A DNA stretch of 64,000 bases, from the NCBI RefSeq assembly GCF_024295805.1, contig NZ_JANCLX010000015.1:91860-155859 (forward strand), read 5' to 3'. Both the position numbers and the translations under genes were made by a program. The DNA is from Streptomyces cucumeris (GTDB taxonomy: Bacteria > Actinomycetota > Actinomycetes > Streptomycetales > Streptomycetaceae). Below, in pieces: positions 8,076 through 17,040 of this stretch. The notes beneath the pieces are model-generated. The model made no database searches, was not told the DNA's origin, and was given only the letters and a program-made list of their open reading frames with translations. How positions within the stretch are numbered: position 1 is the first letter of the stretch; each line of letters starts with the position of its first letter.

Positions 8076-9016
8076 CCACCGGGCTCACCGAGGATGCTCC
8101 GGCCGACGGCACGCCGGAGGCGGATCCCCGTCCTCAGAAGAACCGCCGCCGGGGGACCGGCCGGGGCGCGGGGCCGCGGCCGCCGCTGCGGTACCGGATC
8201 ATCACCGTCTCGCTGCTCGCCGTCGCCGCCCTGTACTTCCTCACCCCCGTCTACTGGCTTGCGGTCTCCGCCACCAAGTCCAGCAGCGACCTCTTCGGCA
8301 CCTTCGGCTTCTGGTTCCACGATCCGCGCCCGCTGGACCGCCTCCGGCAGGTGCTCACCCACGACGACGGCATCTACGTCCGCTGGTTCCTCAACAGCCT
8401 GCTGTACGCGGGCGTCGGCGCCCTCGTCGCCACCCTGCTGTCGGCCGCCGCGGGCTACGCCCTGGCGGTGTACCGCTTCCCCGGCCGGGAGGCCGTCTTC
8501 AACGTGGTGCTCGCCGGAGTGCTCATCCCCGGTACCGCGCTGGCCCTGCCGCTGTATCTGCTCTTCAGCGAACTGGGTCTGGCCAACACCTACGCCGCGG
8601 TGCTCATCCCCAGCGTCGTCAGCCCCTTCGGCGTCTATCTGTGCCGCATCTACGCGGCCGCCGCCGTCCCCGGCTCCCTGCTGGAGGCGGCGCGCATCGA
8701 CGGGGCGGGCGAGACCCGGATCTTCACCACGCTGGGGCTGCGGCTGATGACCCCGGCTCTGGTCACCGTGTTCCTCTTCCAGTTCGTGCACATCTGGAAC
8801 AACTTCTTCCTGCCGCTGGTGATGCTCTCCGACTCCGATCTCTATCCGGTCCAGCTCGGGCTGACCTCGTGGCAGGGCTACGCCGACCGGCAGCCGGAGC
8901 TCTACCAGTACACGGTCGGCGGTGCGCTGCTGTCCGTACTGCCGCTGATGGTGCTGATGGGTGTCCTCCAGAGGTACTGGCGCACCGGGCTGACGGAGGG
9001 GAGCGTGAAGGCATGA
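8072..9016 (+). CDS. ABC sugar permease (MalG type)
   Basis: 314-residue second permease subunit. It has a long basic, Arg/Pro-rich cytoplasmic N-terminus of about 45 residues before the first helix (RIITVSLLAVAALYFLTPVYW). The EAA loop is LLEAARIDGAGETRIFTTLGL. It overlaps the previous gene by 4 nt (ATGA) and is the last gene of the sialidase operon. The next gene, 24 nt away, has a separate leaderless-type promoter. Confidence 0.88.
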   Translation: MTTGLTEDAPADGTPEADPRPQKNRRRGTGRGAGPRPPLRYRIITVSLLAVAALYFLTPVYWLAVSATKSSSDLFGTFGFWFHDPRPLDRLRQVLTHDDGIYVRWFLNSLLYAGVGALVATLLSAAAGYALAVYRFPGREAVFNVVLAGVLIPGTALALPLYLLFSELGLANTYAAVLIPSVVSPFGVYLCRIYAAAAVPGSLLEAARIDGAGETRIFTTLGLRLMTPALVTVFLFQFVHIWNNFFLPLVMLSDSDLYPVQLGLTSWQGYADRQPELYQYTVGGALLSVLPLMVLMGVLQRYWRTGLTEGSVKA

Positions 9017-9027
9017 GACGGGCGTGA

Positions 9028-9033
9028 CAGTAT
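9028..9033 (+). promoter_or_regulatory. Possible -10 for leaderless F420 reductase transcript
   Basis: CAGTAT sits 7 nt before the ATG at 9041 and no Shine-Dalgarno is present. The same short stretch (9026-9040) is an inverted repeat GACAG-TATCG-CTGTC that could be an operator. No convincing -35 box is seen. Confidence 0.35.
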
Positions 9034-9040
9034 CGCTGTC

Positions 9041-9778
9041 ATGACTACTTCCGATGGTGCGACTCCCGAGACCACCGCCCCCGCGAAGAAGGCGCCCGCC
9101 AAGGACCCGTGGGACCTCCCCGATGTGTCCGGCCTGGTCGTCGGCGTGCTCGGCGGTACCGGTGACCAGGGCCGCGGCCTGGCCTACCGGCTGGCCAGGG
9201 CGGGCCAGAAGGTGATCATCGGCTCGCGCGCCGCCGAGCGCGCCCGGACCGCCGCCGAGGAGCTCGGCGGCGCCGGACTGGGCATCGAGGGCGCGGACAA
9301 CGCCGAATGCGCCCGGCGCAGCGACATCGTGATCGTCGCCGTGCCGTGGGACGGCCACGCCAAGACGCTGGAGTCGCTGCGCGAGGAGCTCAGCGGCAAG
9401 CTGGTCGTCGACTGCGTCAACCCGCTGGGCTTCGACAAGAAGGGCGCGTACGCCCTGAAGCCGGAGGAGGGCAGCGCCGCCGAGCAGGCCGCCGCCCTGC
9501 TGCCGGACTCCCGGGTCACCGCCGCCTTCCACCATCTGTCGGCCGTGCTGCTCCAGGACCCGGAGATCGAGCGGATCGACACCGATGTGATGGTGCTGGG
9601 CGAGGTCCGCGCGGACACCGACATCGTCCAGGCGCTGGCCGCGCGTATCCCCGGGATGCGAGGCGTCTTCGCGGGCCGGCTGCGCAACGCCCACCAGGTC
9701 GAGTCGCTGGTGGCCAATCTGATCTCGGTCAACCGCCGCTACAAGGCCCACGCGGGTCTGCGGGTCACCGACGTCTGA
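9041..9778 (+). CDS. npdG: NADPH-dependent F420 reductase
   Basis: Transfers hydride between NADPH and coenzyme F420, supplying F420H2 to F420-dependent enzymes in the cytoplasm. 245 residues: a Lys/Pro/Ala-rich N-terminal extension (1-28), the dinucleotide-binding loop GVLGGTGDQG (35-44), the strand VIIGSRAAERA that places NADPH phosphate contacts, VDCVNPLGFDKKG, and the NAHQVESLVANL helix near the C-terminus. This arrangement is the standard Fno/NPD family. It appears to be its own transcription unit after the sialidase operon. Confidence 0.9.
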   Translation: MTTSDGATPETTAPAKKAPAKDPWDLPDVSGLVVGVLGGTGDQGRGLAYRLARAGQKVIIGSRAAERARTAAEELGGAGLGIEGADNAECARRSDIVIVAVPWDGHAKTLESLREELSGKLVVDCVNPLGFDKKGAYALKPEEGSAAEQAAALLPDSRVTAAFHHLSAVLLQDPEIERIDTDVMVLGEVRADTDIVQALAARIPGMRGVFAGRLRNAHQVESLVANLISVNRRYKAHAGLRVTDV

Positions 9779-9883
9779 CGGATGCCCGGCGACGACCCGT
9801 GCGACGGGCATGGGGGACGCGAACGGGGCATGGGGGACAATGTCCGGGAAGCCGAGAACACCCCCCGACAGGAGCCGCACCCC

Positions 9884-10075
9884 ATGCCCCGCCTCGCGAT
9901 CTACGCCCTCGTCGTCTGCGTCCTCGCCATCGCCGCGGCCGTGGTGTCCTTCTCCCAGGGCAGTTTCCTGGGAGTGGTGTGGATCCTGCTCGCGGGTGTC
10001 TCCTCCAATATGACCTGGTACTACGTGCGCAGGGCCCGGATGGACCGGGACGGGGCGCGCGAGGTCACCGGCTGA
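9884..10075 (+). CDS. Small two-helix membrane protein (63 aa)
   Basis: 63 residues: MPRLAIYALVVCVLAIAAAV forms the first helix, SFLGVVWILLAGVSSNMTWY the second, then a basic cytoplasmic tail (RRARMDRDGAREVTG). The frame is open from 9782, but the ATG at 9884 is preferred because GGAG lies 9 nt upstream and the protein then begins with its membrane segment. Function unknown. It is convergent with the site-2 protease gene, 21 nt apart. Confidence 0.65.
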   Translation: MPRLAIYALVVCVLAIAAAVVSFSQGSFLGVVWILLAGVSSNMTWYYVRRARMDRDGAREVTG

Positions 10076-10096
10076 CGCGCCGGGCTTTGCGACCGG

Positions 10097-10894
10097 CTAG
10101 CCGCTGATCCCCGGGATCTGCGGCTCGCCCTGCCAGAACCTGAAGAACTCCTGGCCCCAGTAGGTGTCCCATTCGGTGACCCCCATCGCCCCCATGATCG
10201 CGTCCACCGCGTCGAAGAAGGCCTGGTTGACGCCCGGGATCCACAGCACCCCGAAGACCGCCAGCAGCCCGAACGGCGCGTAGGGCTCCACCTGCCGCCG
10301 CACCCGGTACGACAGCCACGGCTCGATCATTCCGTAGCCGTCCAGTCCCGGCACCGGCAGCGAGTTCAGGATCGCGGCGGTGACCTGGAGCAGCGCCAGG
10401 AACGCCAGCGCGTACCGGAACACCTCCGGTATCCCGTCCATCGTGCCCAGCCAGAACGGCGCGGTCAGCGCGGCGGCGAACAGCACGTTGGTGAGCGGCC
10501 CGGCGGCCGAGATCAGACTGTGCTTCCACCGCCCCCGGATCCGGTGCCGCTCGATGAACACCGCACCGCCCGGCAGCCCGATCCCACCCATGATCACGAA
10601 GATGACGGGCAGCACGATGCTCAGCGCGACATGCGTGTACTTCAGCGGGTTCAGGGTCAGGTACCCCTTGGCCCCGATCGACAGATCACCGCCGTGCAGC
10701 GCGGTGCGGGCGTGCGCGTACTCGTGCAGACACAGCGAGACGATCCAGCCGGAGACGACGAACAGGAACACGGCGAAGCCGGGGCTCGCGGAGTAGTCCG
10801 TCCACACCGCCCACGCGGATACGCCCATGATCGCGACCAGACCGAGGAATACGGGGCTGATCCGCCGGTCGCGGCGGCTTACTGCGGTGGTCAT
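10097..10894 (-). CDS. Site-2 protease family membrane metalloprotease (M50)
   Basis: 265-residue intramembrane zinc protease. Zinc ligands are His57 and His61 in HEYAH and Asp185 in the NSLPVPGLDGYGM motif, both within predicted helices; there are about six membrane segments. This short form lacks PDZ and CBS domains, so it belongs to the housekeeping-like actinobacterial subgroup rather than the Rip1/RseP class. GGAG lies 10 nt before the ATG. No anti-sigma factor gene is nearby, so the substrate is unknown. Confidence 0.88.
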   Translation of the reverse strand: MTTAVSRRDRRISPVFLGLVAIMGVSAWAVWTDYSASPGFAVFLFVVSGWIVSLCLHEYAHARTALHGGDLSIGAKGYLTLNPLKYTHVALSIVLPVIFVIMGGIGLPGGAVFIERHRIRGRWKHSLISAAGPLTNVLFAAALTAPFWLGTMDGIPEVFRYALAFLALLQVTAAILNSLPVPGLDGYGMIEPWLSYRVRRQVEPYAPFGLLAVFGVLWIPGVNQAFFDAVDAIMGAMGVTEWDTYWGQEFFRFWQGEPQIPGISG

Positions 10895-11002
10895 CGGGTG
10901 GGGTCTCCGTGGTGGGGGTGATCGCGGTGATCGCTAGCGAGAGAACGATGACCAGTGTGCGCATAGTTCCGGGCGAGGGGGAACGGAGGTGGTCGAGGGT
11001 GA

Positions 11003-11194
11003 TCAGGGCCACACAGGCGGGGTGTCGAGGCGTATCTCATTGTTGACGTGCTCACTGCCCGCTGGACGCTGCTGACCCGCCCGCAGGGCGGCAGCTATCG
11101 GCACACCGTGACTGGCGACTTCGGTGAGAAGATCGAGATTCCGGTGGAGGACCAGACGCTGGTTCTCGACTCGTCGCAGTTCATCAGGGTCTGA
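11003..11194 (+). pseudogene. Uma2-family gene remnant (C-terminal ~60 codons)
   Basis: An open frame without a proper start reads GVEAYLIVDVLTARWTLLTR, then PQGGSYRHTV and DFGEKIEIPV, ending LVLDSSQFIRV. This resembles the C-terminal part of Uma2/DUF820 restriction-endonuclease-like proteins (Y-L-I/V-D strand, then a GxYR turn and an LDTxxF end). An in-frame stop at 11000-11002 cuts it off and no N-terminal part (PD-(D/E)XK core) is found before the divergent protease gene. A remnant is more likely than a short functional gene; homology is recognised by eye only. Confidence 0.5.
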
Positions 11195-11236
11195 GGCCGA
11201 CGGCCGACCGCTTGGGCCATCCACCAGAATGGGCCC

Positions 11237-14200
11237 GTGCGCTACGGCATCCTCGGCACCACCCAGGCCCACCGTGACGACGGCACCCCCGTCGCCCTCG
11301 GTGGCGCGCGGCTGCGGGCGCTGCTGACCGCCCTCGCGCTGAACCCCGGACGACCGCGCACCGCCGGTGCCCTCATCGCCGACATCTGGGACGACGATCC
11401 ACCCGCCGACGGGTACGGCGCGCTCCAGGCCCTCGTCGGACGGCTGCGCCGGGCGCTCGGCAAGGAGTCCGTGGCCTCCGCCCCGGACGGCTACCGGCTG
11501 GGCGCCGGCCGCGACGATGTCGATCTGCACCGCTTCGAGCGGCTCACGGACGAGGGCGTCCGCGCCCTCGCCGACGGCGCCCCGGAGCGGGCCGCCGACC
11601 TCCTCGGCGCGGCCCTCACGCTGTGGCGCGGGCCCGCCCTCGTGGATCTGCCGGGCGGCGCGGCGACGGCCACCCGTGCCGAGGCCCGCCGCCTGGACGC
11701 GCGCCGCGCCCGGTTCGCCGCCGACCTCGCGCTCGGCCGCGCCGCGCGGATCCTCCCGGCGCTGTCCGAACTGTGCGACGTGCACCCGCTGGACGAGCCC
11801 CTGCACGCGCTGCGCATCCGGGCCCTGCGGGACGCGGGCCGCCCGGCGGAGGCGCTCGCGGCGTACGAGTCGATCCGCGCCGAGATCGCCACGCGTCTGG
11901 GCGCGGACCCCGGGCCCGAGCTGAGAGCCCTCCACGCCTCCCTCCTCACCCCCACGCCTCTTCCGTACCCCGTGCCCCCGGCGGGTCCGGCGGGGGCGGC
12001 GGGGGCGGACACCTCGGCCGCGCCCGCGCCCCCGAGGGGCGCCGCTGCCCCGGGCAGCGGCGTGAGCCAGACGCCCGCCGCTTCGGCGGACCCGGTGTCC
12101 TCGGTGGCTCCGGCGCATCCCACACCCCCGGCGGGCTCGGCAGCCCCCTCGGCCTCCGCTGCTCCGGTCGCCCCGACGCATCCCGCGCTCCCGTCGGCGC
12201 CCGCCGTTCCAGGGGAGTTCGCGGCCCCCGTGACCCCGGCCGCCCCGGGCGGGCCCGTGGGCCCGGCGAGCACCGGTGCTCCCGCGGACTCAGCGTCTCC
12301 GGCGGCATCCGACGCCCCCACGTACCCCGCGCCCCCGGACGCTTCGGCGGCACCCGGTGTTTCCCGGGCCGCCGGCTCCGGGAGCCCGGCCGCCTCCCAC
12401 GGGGTCGCGGATCACGCGGTCGCGGGGATGCGGCACGGGTCCCCGGGCCCCGCGGCTTCCGCGGACACGCGTGCCGTTACGGCGGGTCCGTCCGGGGGCG
12501 GGAATCTGCGGGCCCGGCTGACCAGCTTCGTGGGGCGGGAGGCCGAGTTGGAGGGGTTGCGGGGGGATCTCGCCGAACATCGGCTGGTGACCCTGCTCGG
12601 ACCCGGTGGGGCCGGGAAGACACGGTTGTCGCAGGAGGCCGCCGACACCGTCGGAGCCGCCTGGCCGGACGGGGTCTGGCTGGCCGAACTGGCTCCCGTC
12701 GACGACCCCGCCACCGTCCCGGAGACGGTGCTCACCGCACTCGGCGGACGCGAGACCGTCATCCGCGGCACCGCCGCCGAGGGGCTGCGGGCCGCCGCCG
12801 ACCCCGCGAGCCACGACCCGCTCAACCGGCTCGTGGAGCACTGCGAACCCCGCCGCATGCTGCTCGTGCTCGACAACTGCGAACACCTCGTCGAGGCCGC
12901 CGCCCGGCTCGCCGACACCCTGCTCGCCCGCTGCCCCGGCGTCACCGTCCTGGCCACCAGCCGTGAACCCCTCGCCGTGCCCGGGGAGTTGCTCCGGCCC
13001 GTCGAACCGCTGCCGGACCCGGTCGCGCTGCGGCTGCTCCAGGACCGGGGCGCGGCGGCACGGCAGGGGTTCCGTACGGAGGACGACCCGGCGGCCTGCG
13101 CCGAGATCTGCCGTCGTCTCGACGGGCTGCCGCTGGCCATCGAACTGGCCGCCGCCCGGCTGCGGTTGCTCACCCCGCGGCAGCTCGCCGACCGGCTCGA
13201 CGACCGCTTCCGTCTGCTGACCAGCGGCAGCAGGACCGTGTTGCCGCGCCAGCAGACCCTCAGGGCGGTCGTCGACTGGTCCTGGGACCTGCTCGACGAC
13301 CGTGAACGCACCGTCCTGCGCCGGCTGTCGGTCTTCGCGGGCGGCTGCGAACTCCAGGCGGCCGAAGCGGTCTGCGCGGACCAGGCCCGCGGCGCCGACG
13401 CCACCCACGGCCCCGACGCCGTCGATCCCCGTGACGTGGCCACCCTGCTGGGTTCACTTGTCGATAAGTCGCTTGTCGTGGCCGCACCTTCGACGACGAC
13501 CGGCGAGATGCGCTACCGGCTGCTGGAGACCGTCGCCGAGTACGCGGGCGAGCGCCTGGACGAGGCGGGGGAGCGGACCAGGGCCGAGGGCCGCCACCTC
13601 ATCGCGTACCGGGAACTGGCCCGCACCACCGACCCGTTGCTGCGCGGCCCCGCCCAGCGCGCCGGGCTGGACCGGCTGGAGAGCGAACACGAGAATCTGC
13701 GCACCGCGCTGCGCCGCGCCGTCGCCGCCCGCGACGAGCAGGAGGCGCTGTGCCTGGTGCTCTCCCTCGGCTGGTTCTGGAACCTGCGCGGGCACCGCGC
13801 CGACGCCCGCCACTGGGCCACGGCCGCCGCCGGGCTCGGCCCTGACCCGTTCCTGCGGCCGGTGGCCCCCGCCCCGCCGCTGCTCCGGAGCTGTATCGAC
13901 GCCCCGCCCCCGATGCCGCCCGGGCTGCTGGCCGAAGCCCGGCGCGGAGTGCGGCTGTTCGCCCTGGCCAACATCGAGGGCGACCTCCAGTCCATGGCGA
14001 ACGAGACCGCACAGCGCGAGCTGGAGGGGATCGTCGCCGCCTACCGGGCCGGACTGCCGCAGACCTGCCGCCTCCCGGGGCTCCTGTGGTTCTTCGCGGT
14101 GATCATCAAGGGTGACTTCGGCCTGCTGCGCGGGATGGCCGATGAAACCGTGCGCACCTGCCGGGAGCTGGGCTACACCTGGGAGCTGGCCTTCGCCCTC

Positions 14201-15064
14201 CAACTGCGCGCCAAGCTGCTCAACGAGCGCGGCGGCGGGACCCGGGACGGGACCCCCGACGCCGACGAGAGCCTGGAGATCTTCCTCCGGCTCGGTGACT
14301 CCTGGGGCGCGGCCGAAGCGCTGTCCGGCCGCGGCGAGACCCGGGAGCAGCGGGGCGAGGGCGCGGCCGCCGCCGAGGACTACCGCGCGGCGATCCGCTG
14401 TGCCGAGGAACTCGGCGCCCATGAGCAGGTGGTGCTGCTCCGGTGCCGACTGGCCGGGGTGTTCGTGGAGTTCGGGGACGAGGAGGAGGCCGCCGCGGGC
14501 GAACGGACGCTGCGCGAGGTGGTCGAACGGGGGCCGCAGGCGGGCGCCGAGGCCCTGTCGTACGCACGGATGCACCTGGCGCTGCGCTACGGCACGACGG
14601 GCCGGTTCGCCGAGGCGCGCGCCGAACTGGACGCGCTGTACGCGGAGTTCGCGATCCGGGCGCTGCCGCTGTTCCAGGGCGTGACGGAGGGGATGCTCGC
14701 CTGGCTGGACCTGGAGGAGGGGCGGCCGGACGAGGCCCTGGAGCGGGTGCGGACCGCGCTGGTGAAGACGACGGGCCGGATGACCGAGCTGGTCGCGCCG
14801 TTCCTCCCGGTGACCCAGTTGCTGACCGGGGCCGAGGCGCTGGGCCGGCTCGGCGGCGCGGAGCGTGCCGCCACCACGGCGCGGCTGCTGGGGGCGTACG
14901 ACGAACTGCGCCGCGCCCAGCACCAATGGCGTTCCGGTGTCGAACGGACGAGCCGGGAGCGCACCGAGGCCACGGCGCGGGCGGGGCTGGGGGACGCGGC
15001 GTACGAGCGGGCGTACGGCGAGGGCACCGCCCTGACGCTGCCCGAGGCCATCGCCCTGCTCTGA
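11237..15064 (+). CDS. AfsR/SARP-type regulator: BTAD, NB-ARC ATPase, TPR
   Basis: Large 1275-residue regulator. Residues 1-95 form an OmpR-type DNA-binding domain (MRYGILGTTQAHRDDGTPVA...), ~100-240 the bacterial transcriptional activation domain, ~240-420 a low-complexity Pro/Ala/Ser linker, then a P-loop NTPase with Walker A GPGGAGKT (~454-461) and Walker B LLVLDNCEHL (~541-550), followed by winged helix and TPR-like helices. Family members activate secondary-metabolism genes by binding direct repeats with 11-bp period. GTG start; no Shine-Dalgarno, and CAGAAT lies 6 nt before it, so it may be leaderless. No biosynthetic cluster adjoins it; its targets are unknown. Confidence 0.9.
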   Translation: MRYGILGTTQAHRDDGTPVALGGARLRALLTALALNPGRPRTAGALIADIWDDDPPADGYGALQALVGRLRRALGKESVASAPDGYRLGAGRDDVDLHRFERLTDEGVRALADGAPERAADLLGAALTLWRGPALVDLPGGAATATRAEARRLDARRARFAADLALGRAARILPALSELCDVHPLDEPLHALRIRALRDAGRPAEALAAYESIRAEIATRLGADPGPELRALHASLLTPTPLPYPVPPAGPAGAAGADTSAAPAPPRGAAAPGSGVSQTPAASADPVSSVAPAHPTPPAGSAAPSASAAPVAPTHPALPSAPAVPGEFAAPVTPAAPGGPVGPASTGAPADSASPAASDAPTYPAPPDASAAPGVSRAAGSGSPAASHGVADHAVAGMRHGSPGPAASADTRAVTAGPSGGGNLRARLTSFVGREAELEGLRGDLAEHRLVTLLGPGGAGKTRLSQEAADTVGAAWPDGVWLAELAPVDDPATVPETVLTALGGRETVIRGTAAEGLRAAADPASHDPLNRLVEHCEPRRMLLVLDNCEHLVEAAARLADTLLARCPGVTVLATSREPLAVPGELLRPVEPLPDPVALRLLQDRGAAARQGFRTEDDPAACAEICRRLDGLPLAIELAAARLRLLTPRQLADRLDDRFRLLTSGSRTVLPRQQTLRAVVDWSWDLLDDRERTVLRRLSVFAGGCELQAAEAVCADQARGADATHGPDAVDPRDVATLLGSLVDKSLVVAAPSTTTGEMRYRLLETVAEYAGERLDEAGERTRAEGRHLIAYRELARTTDPLLRGPAQRAGLDRLESEHENLRTALRRAVAARDEQEALCLVLSLGWFWNLRGHRADARHWATAAAGLGPDPFLRPVAPAPPLLRSCIDAPPPMPPGLLAEARRGVRLFALANIEGDLQSMANETAQRELEGIVAAYRAGLPQTCRLPGLLWFFAVIIKGDFGLLRGMADETVRTCRELGYTWELAFALQLRAKLLNERGGGTRDGTPDADESLEIFLRLGDSWGAAEALSGRGETREQRGEGAAAAEDYRAAIRCAEELGAHEQVVLLRCRLAGVFVEFGDEEEAAAGERTLREVVERGPQAGAEALSYARMHLALRYGTTGRFAEARAELDALYAEFAIRALPLFQGVTEGMLAWLDLEEGRPDEALERVRTALVKTTGRMTELVAPFLPVTQLLTGAEALGRLGGAERAATTARLLGAYDELRRAQHQWRSGVERTSRERTEATARAGLGDAAYERAYGEGTALTLPEAIALL

Positions 15065-15084
15065 CCCCGGCCCCCACGCCGGGG
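15065..15084. terminator. Hairpin between convergent genes
   Basis: CCCCGGC (15065-15071) and GCCGGGG (15078-15084) with a 6-nt loop, directly after the AfsR-like stop codon and 22 nt from the end of the symporter gene. It could serve both converging transcripts. Confidence 0.5.
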
Positions 15085-15105
15085 CCCGCATCCCGTGTCG
15101 GGGCC

Positions 15106-16599
15106 TCACCCGCTCGGCGCCGGTGCGCGGTCCTCCTCGTGCGTGTGCTCCTCCGGACGCGCGAGCCGGTCGTCCGGGGTGTCGGCCGGGCGCCAGAGCG
15201 TGAGGGCCACCGTCACCAGCAGATTGGCCGCGAGCGCGAGGAGACCCGCGTTCACGCCGTGGAAGGGGTCGCGGTCGGTGAAGACGAACCAGAACACCAG
15301 CCCCACGCCGACCGCGATCCCGGCCATCGCCGCGAGCGCCGACATCCGGCGCCACAGCAGTGCGATCAGCACGGCGGGCAACAGTTGGGCCATGCCCTCG
15401 TAGCTGAGCACGGACAGCCGGACCAGCGCGGTGGGGAAGGCGTAGGTCATCACCAGCGCCACCACCCCGGCCAGCAGGGTGACCGCCTGGGACAGCTCCC
15501 GCTGGCGCGCCGCCGTCCGCGGATGGGCGCCCAGTACCGAACGCCCCCACATGGTCCCGATGACCAGCATGAAGACGGCCGTGGGCACGATCGAGGAGAG
15601 CGCCCCGGCGGCGCCGATCACCCCGAGCAGCCAGGCGGGCATGTCCTTGCTGATCATCTCGAAGAGGGCGAGGTTGGAGTCCCCGAGCCCCGGGGCGACG
15701 AAGAGGGCGGCCATGCCGAGCAGCACGGGCACGAACAACAGTACCTGGTAGAACGGCATCAGCATGGCGTTGCGCCGCAGCACCTGCGCGCTGCGCGCCC
15801 CGAGGAACCCGGCCACCTGGGTCGGGAAGACCGTGTAGACCACGCCGTTGAGCACCGCGGTGGAGATGAACCAGCTCAGCCCGAGCGCCTTGTCGGCGGG
15901 GCCGGGCAGGGTCAGCCAGGCGCCGCGTTCGGTGGTGAGCCGGTGCAGCAGATCGCCGTAGCCGCCGAAGTGGTGCAGCGGGACGTATACGAAGACGACC
16001 GCGAGGGTGATGACGACCAGGCTGTCCTTGAGCACCGAGACCCACGCACTGCCGCGCAACCCGCTGACGAGGACGAACACTTCGGAGATCAGGAACGCCA
16101 GCAGATAGGCGAGCGACAGCCCGATCGTGCCGTAGCTGACGGTGGCGACCACCACGCCCATACCGGTGATCTGGAGCTGGATGTACGGCAGCACGAACAC
16201 CGTGGCCAGCACCGCGATGACCGCGCCGAACCAGGGCGCGGCGAAGCGGTGGGCCACGATGTCGCTGATGTTGTGCAGTCCGTGGGTGCGGGCGTAGGAC
16301 CACAGGACCGGTCCGACGAGATAGCTGACCGTCATACCGATGGAGAGGTAGGCCACCACGTACAGCCCGGACAGCCCGTGGGTGTACGACCACCCGGCGG
16401 CCCCGAGGTAGCTGAAGCTGGTGTACGTCTCACCCGCCATCAGCACCAGCGTGAGGACCAGGCCCATACTGCGGCCGCCGACGGACCAGTCGGCGAGGTC
16501 GCGGCCGGACCGGCCGCGGGCGGCGGCGATCCCCAGGCCGAGGGTGGCGGGCATGAACAGGCCCAGGACGGAGACCGAGACGGCCGCGTCCGCGCTCAT
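15106..16599 (-). CDS. Sodium:solute symporter (SSS family)
   Basis: 497-residue membrane protein with about 13 hydrophobic segments. The family signature is visible in the first third: DLADWSVGGRSMGL, and GETYTSFSYLGAAGWSY. The C-terminal tail is acidic and His-rich (ARPEEHTHEEDRAPAPSG). The ATG at 16599 overlaps the stop of the DUF3311 gene (ATGA). SSS proteins paired with a small DUF3311 protein resemble monocarboxylate/pantothenate-type carriers (compare YhdT-PanF). The exact substrate cannot be read from the sequence. Confidence 0.85.
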   Translation of the reverse strand: MSADAAVSVSVLGLFMPATLGLGIAAARGRSGRDLADWSVGGRSMGLVLTLVLMAGETYTSFSYLGAAGWSYTHGLSGLYVVAYLSIGMTVSYLVGPVLWSYARTHGLHNISDIVAHRFAAPWFGAVIAVLATVFVLPYIQLQITGMGVVVATVSYGTIGLSLAYLLAFLISEVFVLVSGLRGSAWVSVLKDSLVVITLAVVFVYVPLHHFGGYGDLLHRLTTERGAWLTLPGPADKALGLSWFISTAVLNGVVYTVFPTQVAGFLGARSAQVLRRNAMLMPFYQVLLFVPVLLGMAALFVAPGLGDSNLALFEMISKDMPAWLLGVIGAAGALSSIVPTAVFMLVIGTMWGRSVLGAHPRTAARQRELSQAVTLLAGVVALVMTYAFPTALVRLSVLSYEGMAQLLPAVLIALLWRRMSALAAMAGIAVGVGLVFWFVFTDRDPFHGVNAGLLALAANLLVTVALTLWRPADTPDDRLARPEEHTHEEDRAPAPSG

Positions 16600-16892
16600 C
16601 GGACCCCGCCCTCCGCCGTACCGGCCGGGCCTTCCCCATCCGCCGGAACCGGGCCCCGGCCCCGGTCCCGCGCCGCCAGCCACACCGGGTCCCGCCGGGC
16701 GGCGAGCCAGACGAACAGCGGGGTGAGCAGGGTGGCGACCAGCAGCCACAGCGCGAGGAAGGGGATGCCGAGCAGGGTGGGGTGCACCCGGTTGGCGAAC
16801 GGAAGGACACCGAGGTAGGCCAGCGGTGTGCCCGCCAGCCACCACAGGGACTTCCGGTTCCGGAACAGACTCCGGGACGCGTTGGTGGACAA
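16596..16892 (-). CDS. DUF3311 small membrane protein, symporter partner
   Basis: 98 residues with two membrane helices (WWLAGTPLAYLGVLPFAN and LLGIPFLALWLLVATLLTPL) and a Pro/Gly/Arg-rich tail. DUF3311 proteins are typically encoded directly before SSS symporters, and here the two genes overlap by 4 nt. The start is a TTG at 16892 with GGAGG 11 nt upstream; the frame is open further upstream without a better start. Probably needed for assembly or activity of the carrier, by analogy only. Confidence 0.75.
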   Translation of the reverse strand: MSTNASRSLFRNRKSLWWLAGTPLAYLGVLPFANRVHPTLLGIPFLALWLLVATLLTPLFVWLAARRDPVWLAARDRGRGPVPADGEGPAGTAEGGVR

Positions 16893-16975
16893 GGGTGCTC
16901 TTTCCTCCGTGACCGCCTGGGTACGGCGTGGTCCATGGGGCGGCGTCACGGCCGCCGGCCCCGGCCGCCGGACCT

Positions 16976-17000
16976 GTGTGCTGCCCCCTGTGCAGCACAC
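16976..17000. promoter_or_regulatory. Perfect inverted repeat upstream of DUF3311-symporter operon
   Basis: GTGTGCTG (16976-16983) and CAGCACAC (16993-17000) flank 9 nt. It lies about 85 nt before the DUF3311 start and just after the end of the ABC permease gene. Either an operator for the symporter operon or a terminator of the upstream transcript; no T-tract is present and the GC content is lower than that of the terminators seen here, which favours an operator. Confidence 0.45.
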
Positions 17001-17040
17001 ATGATCGGCGGTCGGGGCCGGCGGAGATACCCCCACCCCC

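Noticed and set aside
15106..16998. A 630-codon continuous frame joining the symporter to upstream sequence
   Set aside because: The upstream 130 codons overlap the DUF3311 gene in another frame. The ATGA overlap at 16596-16599 and the family start point give the 497-residue symporter.
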